From Temnopleurus reevesii (lineage: Eukaryota; Echinodermata; Echinoidea; Temnopleuroida; Temnopleuridae), in the NCBI GenBank assembly GCA_036244855.1, contig BQKZ01014337.1, positions 1-10,022 of the forward strand: a stretch of DNA of 10,022 nucleotides, written 5' to 3'. The notes beneath the pieces are model-generated. The model did not search any database. It saw only the letters and a list, made by a program, of their open reading frames with translations, and was not told the DNA's origin. This document shows positions 7,918-10,022 of this stretch, piece after piece (position 1 is the first letter of the stretch; the number at the start of each line of letters is the position of its first letter). The position numbers and the translations under genes were made by a program.

Positions 7918-7949
7918 GTCTCCTTCAAATTCTTCAAGTCTTTGTTTCA
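7843..7949 (-). CDS. ARMC1: ARMC1 exon with start codon (coding 7843-7917)
   Basis: The first recognisable coding exon encodes MAVQGVVKQLRDLAKDPQNR and five more residues (25 aa) and ends in phase 0 at AAG|GTATGT. The ATG at 7917-7915 sits in a favourable context (G at -3, G at +4). This reading of vertebrate ARMC1 starts roughly ten residues earlier. A plausible acceptor (ctctacag) places the exon's 5' edge at 7949, leaving 32 nt before the ATG. Those 32 nt are open in the same frame (KQRLEEFEGD after a split codon ending in TG). An in-frame TAG lies about 60 nt further upstream in the unspliced sequence, so translation starts either here or in an unseen upstream exon. A decayed copy of the 3' part of this exon lies in intron 1. 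Confidence 0.9.
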
Positions 7950-8550
7950 CTGTAGAGATGATATTGCACGATGACACTATGCTCAAAATGATGCACTATT
8001 TATTCATCTGATCGTAAGTCTGACTGGACATATATATTCCTTGCTGACGGATTAGAAGAACAAGATCGCCTCTGTTGTGTCTTTCCAAATGGAAACTAAA
8101 GGGGCAAAAATAGAAAACAGCACATTGTTGATATAGTGTTCTACATGTAAAGGCAGACTAGAAGGTAGAGGTCTAAGGCATACATGCTGATATTTATGAA
8201 GAGAAGTAGAAAAAGTAGTGCTGCTATGACTAATGCCAATGGTGAAAAATCCAGTTATCGGACAGCATCACCATCGACATCGTGATGAGGGACATTTATT
8301 TGCGAAAACTGGTAATTTTCACAATGAATGGGCAAGAAATAATGAAAATATTTACATAATAGATCGGCAGATTTGCTTCCATTTGCTGAAAAACAAGTGT
8401 CTTGCAACACCGATCTTGATGTTTTCAGTTTTCGAAAGTAAATCATCAAAATTATTCTAGTAAGTTTTAGTAAACATACAAATACTACTCAATAACTTGA
8501 GACAAAAAAATAAAACTGTAAACTCATGCATTTTTAATGGAAGCAAATTT
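7950..8550. other. 5' side of ARMC1, intron or upstream DNA, no exon recognised
   Basis: If the acceptor at 7950-7952 is used, this is the 3' end of a first intron. The sequence is AT-rich, with no clear exon and no strong promoter motif. Open frames at 8233-8460 (plus) and 8255-8449 (minus) overlap each other and look like chance. Confidence 0.5.
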
Positions 8551-8595
8551 GGAAGTTATCTCGGAAATATATGAACTATTTCTGAGATAACTTCC
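8551..8595. repeat. Near-perfect inverted repeat, 19-bp arms, 7-nt loop
   Basis: The left arm 8551-8569 (ggaagttatctcggaaata) and right arm 8577-8595 (tatttctgagataacttcc) pair at 18 of 19 positions. The mismatch is a G-T wobble if the plus strand is transcribed. The loop is tatgaac. Pairing does not extend clearly beyond the arms. Confidence 0.9.
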
Positions 8596-8945
8596 CATAA
8601 AATCATTTTTTCACATTGTGTCCACATTAACATTTCCGTAACAAACAAATCTGTGTTTTGAAGTACTTTATAGAGTAAGGTAAGAAAAATCTTTGAAATA
8701 GAGAGAAACAATGGCAACACTATTTGAGAATTTATTTGACTGCAATATTGATTGTTTTTGCTTTTAATTTAAAAAAATATTTTGATATTTCAATTGAAAT
8801 GGTATTAAATTTAGATTAAAAAAAAAAATAATTTGTTGAAAAAAACATACAAAATCCTCATCATAAGATGTAACTTACAATGTATGTTAAACACAAAAAT
8901 CCCTAAAACTAAAGTTACCTTGCGTATGTCAATAGAGCGGAGATT
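8596..8945. other. AT-rich non-coding DNA
   Basis: Very AT-rich, with A and T homopolymers around 8768-8830. No gene signal. A possible minus-strand donor (cgcaag|gtaact, junction near 8919/8920) could end an upstream untranslated exon but has no supporting exon evidence. Confidence 0.5.
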
Positions 8946-9049
8946 TGCTACGGATAGCTCTCTAATGAATAACGTTAGTGATAAAGTCAACAAATTAAAA
9001 AAAAATATATTTTAGAGAGCTATCCAGGCATTATAAAATAAGGACCGTA
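8946..9049. repeat. Inverted repeat enclosing an AT-rich core
   Basis: The segment gctac(gg)atagctctctaa begins at 8946. Its ggatagctctctaa part is the exact reverse complement of ttagagagctatcc, located about 60 bp further on (about 9012-9025). An outer gctacgg also finds its complement ccgtagc at about 9043-9049. The core between the arms is A/T-rich. It could be a tiny non-autonomous element or a cruciform-forming site. Confidence 0.75.
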
Positions 9050-9059
9050 GCTAAGTGCA

Positions 9060-9190
9060 GATTTTGATAAGTCCGAAGGTTTCAGGCTCTCCACTTGGCT
9101 GGTCATACCACCTACCAGCCGACTAACATTAAGCGCAGCATCAGCATTCACAGCGCAGAGCCAGAGCAAAGGATGCCTAGCTCCCAATTT
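9060..9190. other. GC-richer block of unknown nature
   Basis: It stands out from AT-rich surroundings and is open on the minus strand (about 9020-9226; fragment RLVGGMTSQVESLKPSDL) and partly on the plus strand. I recognise no domain. It may be a dispersed repeat fragment, an untranslated exon of ARMC1, or a piece of an unrelated gene. Confidence 0.35.
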
Positions 9191-9331
9191 GAAATGATCA
9201 AGAAAATAGGATACCATTATTACCAATCATGCATACACAAATGGATGGATAAGCCCACAGCATGCACACATGGCCCTTGTTTGTCCAATTATTATGCATC
9301 AGATAAAGTACCGGGGTAACCTCCTTAACTT

Positions 9332-9418
9332 AACATCATCATCAATCATATTCACCATCGGCATCCTCTTAGTCTTATCAATATCATCAATCATCATCAT
9401 CATCATCAATCATCATTG
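9332..9418. repeat. Short interrupted (ATC)n repeat
   Basis: Runs of atc/atcaatc, the same motif as the window-start microsatellite but much shorter and interrupted by caatcatattcacc and tcttagtctt. Confidence 0.9.
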
Positions 9419-9577
9419 AATAACTTCATTTTCTGGCTAGCCCAGGCGCGGCGCACGCTGACAAATTCAGAAATATCCAACAAATCAATTAATGTCATTC
9501 TCGTGAAATAGTCTACCCCTCCATTAACGTTCAACTCATCATTTTGTCAATTATCTCCATTGACTTTGTAGACAAAA

Positions 9578-9617
9578 GTTCGGGACCGCGACGCGAACCT
9601 CGAAGAGATTTTCAAAC
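9578..9617 (+). repeat. 40-bp CpG-rich direct repeat, copy 1
   Basis: It starts gttcgggaccgcgacgcgaa and ends gagattttcaaac, and is identical over 40 bases to 9836-9875. It contains an internal gttcg...cgaac inverted pair and seven CpGs in an otherwise CpG-poor window. Confidence 0.95.
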
Positions 9618-9729
9618 CGAAAGCTCCCTGATCAGCTTTAAGCGAGAGGTACTCAAAATCCAACTCCGTTAAGTCACGGAGCATTTACCAAAGTACGAAA
9701 ATACACCCAATGGTGGTCTGTACTTATAG

Positions 9730-9752
9730 CGATGATGATGATGATGATGATG
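9730..9752. repeat. (GAT)7 microsatellite
   Basis: A pure GAT run of about seven units in the opposite orientation to the other ATC tracts. In one plus-strand frame it would encode a run of aspartates. Confidence 0.9.
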
Positions 9753-9835
9753 TGACGTTCGCGGAACTACAGAATCGAGCGGTAAGCGAATGGGCTTGCC
9801 CCCCGCATTGCAGGCGAGAAAACTGCTTGCGACCC

Positions 9836-9875
9836 GTTCGGGACCGCGACGCGAACCTCGAAGAGATTTTCAAAC
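9836..9875 (+). repeat. 40-bp CpG-rich direct repeat, copy 2
   Basis: Identical to 9578-9617 over 40 bases, in the same orientation 258 bp further on. The match continues as gaaa after one mismatch. It lies inside overlapping open frames on both strands (plus 9710-9916, minus 9767-9937). The identity implies a recent duplication, gene conversion or a dispersed family. Confidence 0.95.
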
Positions 9876-10022
9876 AGAAAATGGTCAATAATTACCTTAT
9901 ATCGTGTCAACGGTGAATATATCTTCACAAAATAGGTCTACAAAATATATGTTATAAGGATGAATTCAATCTGTTTTTGAACTGGTGGCAATTATCCACA
10001 AAAACACCTCCGAGAAACGGAT

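Larger units (their letters stand above)
9430..9880. promoter_or_regulatory. CpG-rich zone, possible promoter or first-exon region
   Basis: CpGs cluster here (gcccaggcgcggcgcacgc at about 9440-9460, the two 40-bp repeats, and tgacgttcgcgg at about 9753-9764, which includes a CRE half-site). The zone lies about 1.5-2 kb upstream of the ARMC1 start codon, so it could hold the ARMC1 promoter. A repeat origin is an equal alternative. No TATA box or initiator is convincing. Confidence 0.3.

Noticed and set aside
8233..8460. Overlapping plus and minus frames (8233-8460 and 8255-8449)
   Set aside because: Neither has a recognisable motif; mutual overlap in AT-rich DNA suggests chance.
9335..9418. 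CRISPR-like array from repeated atcaatcatc units
   Set aside because: It is a simple trinucleotide microsatellite with no spacers, in a eukaryotic genome.
1..10022. An undescribed multi-gene system or defence island
   Set aside because: Only one conserved gene is present and the rest is intron, repeat or non-coding DNA, so nothing supports a multi-gene system.

Overview
This is nuclear DNA from an animal. It is AT-rich, has a spliced gene with GT-AG introns, and carries long trinucleotide microsatellites and short transposon-derived repeats. No bacterial, viral or organellar gene layout is visible. The one real gene reads clearly as ARMC1 and is close in length to the vertebrate protein. The mix of repeats suggests a marine invertebrate deuterostome, most likely an echinoderm such as a sea urchin. 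The species is a guess; the gene is not.

The centre of the window (2647-7917, minus strand) holds what looks like the complete coding sequence of an ARMC1 (armadillo repeat-containing protein 1) orthologue in seven coding exons. Read from 5' to 3' on the minus strand these are 7843-7917, 7233-7307, 6526-6617, 5812-6034, 4744-4860, 3579-3653 and 2647-2841. All six introns are GT-AG, the intron phases are 0,0,2,0,0,0, and the joined frame is 852 nt (283 codons plus TGA). Exons 1-3 encode the N-terminal armadillo helices. Exon 4 encodes a Pro/Ser/Lys-rich linker and the first strand of a heavy-metal-associated (HMA)-like ferredoxin fold. Exons 5-6 finish that fold. Exon 7 encodes the acidic linker and the conserved aromatic tail ending in FYW. 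The exon with the start codon has an acceptor 32 nt upstream of the ATG, so at least one more 5' exon should lie to the right.

The introns hold the less ordinary material. Intron 1 contains a decayed tandem copy of the exon-1 3' end, its donor site and the start of the intron (7474-7562). It is separated from its parent by a 175-bp MITE with pogo/Tigger-like termini. Intron 3 contains a decayed tandem copy of the acceptor and 5' half of exon 4 (about 6114-6215). Intron 4 contains a tRNA-like sequence with A and B boxes. Intron 5 contains a (TTTG)n-T10-G10 tract.

Left flank (1-2646): a 430-bp interrupted (ATC)n microsatellite, AT-rich non-coding DNA, a second copy of the same MITE (1044-1212), and the ARMC1 3' UTR with a candidate poly(A) signal at 2364-2369. 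Right flank (7950-10022): AT-rich DNA with two notable inverted repeats (8551-8595 and 8946-9049), a GC-richer block (about 9060-9190), short ATC/GAT repeats, and a CpG-rich zone (about 9430-9880) containing a perfect 40-bp direct repeat. That zone may be a promoter or first-exon region, or part of a dispersed repeat. I found no operon, CRISPR array, rRNA or intact transposase.
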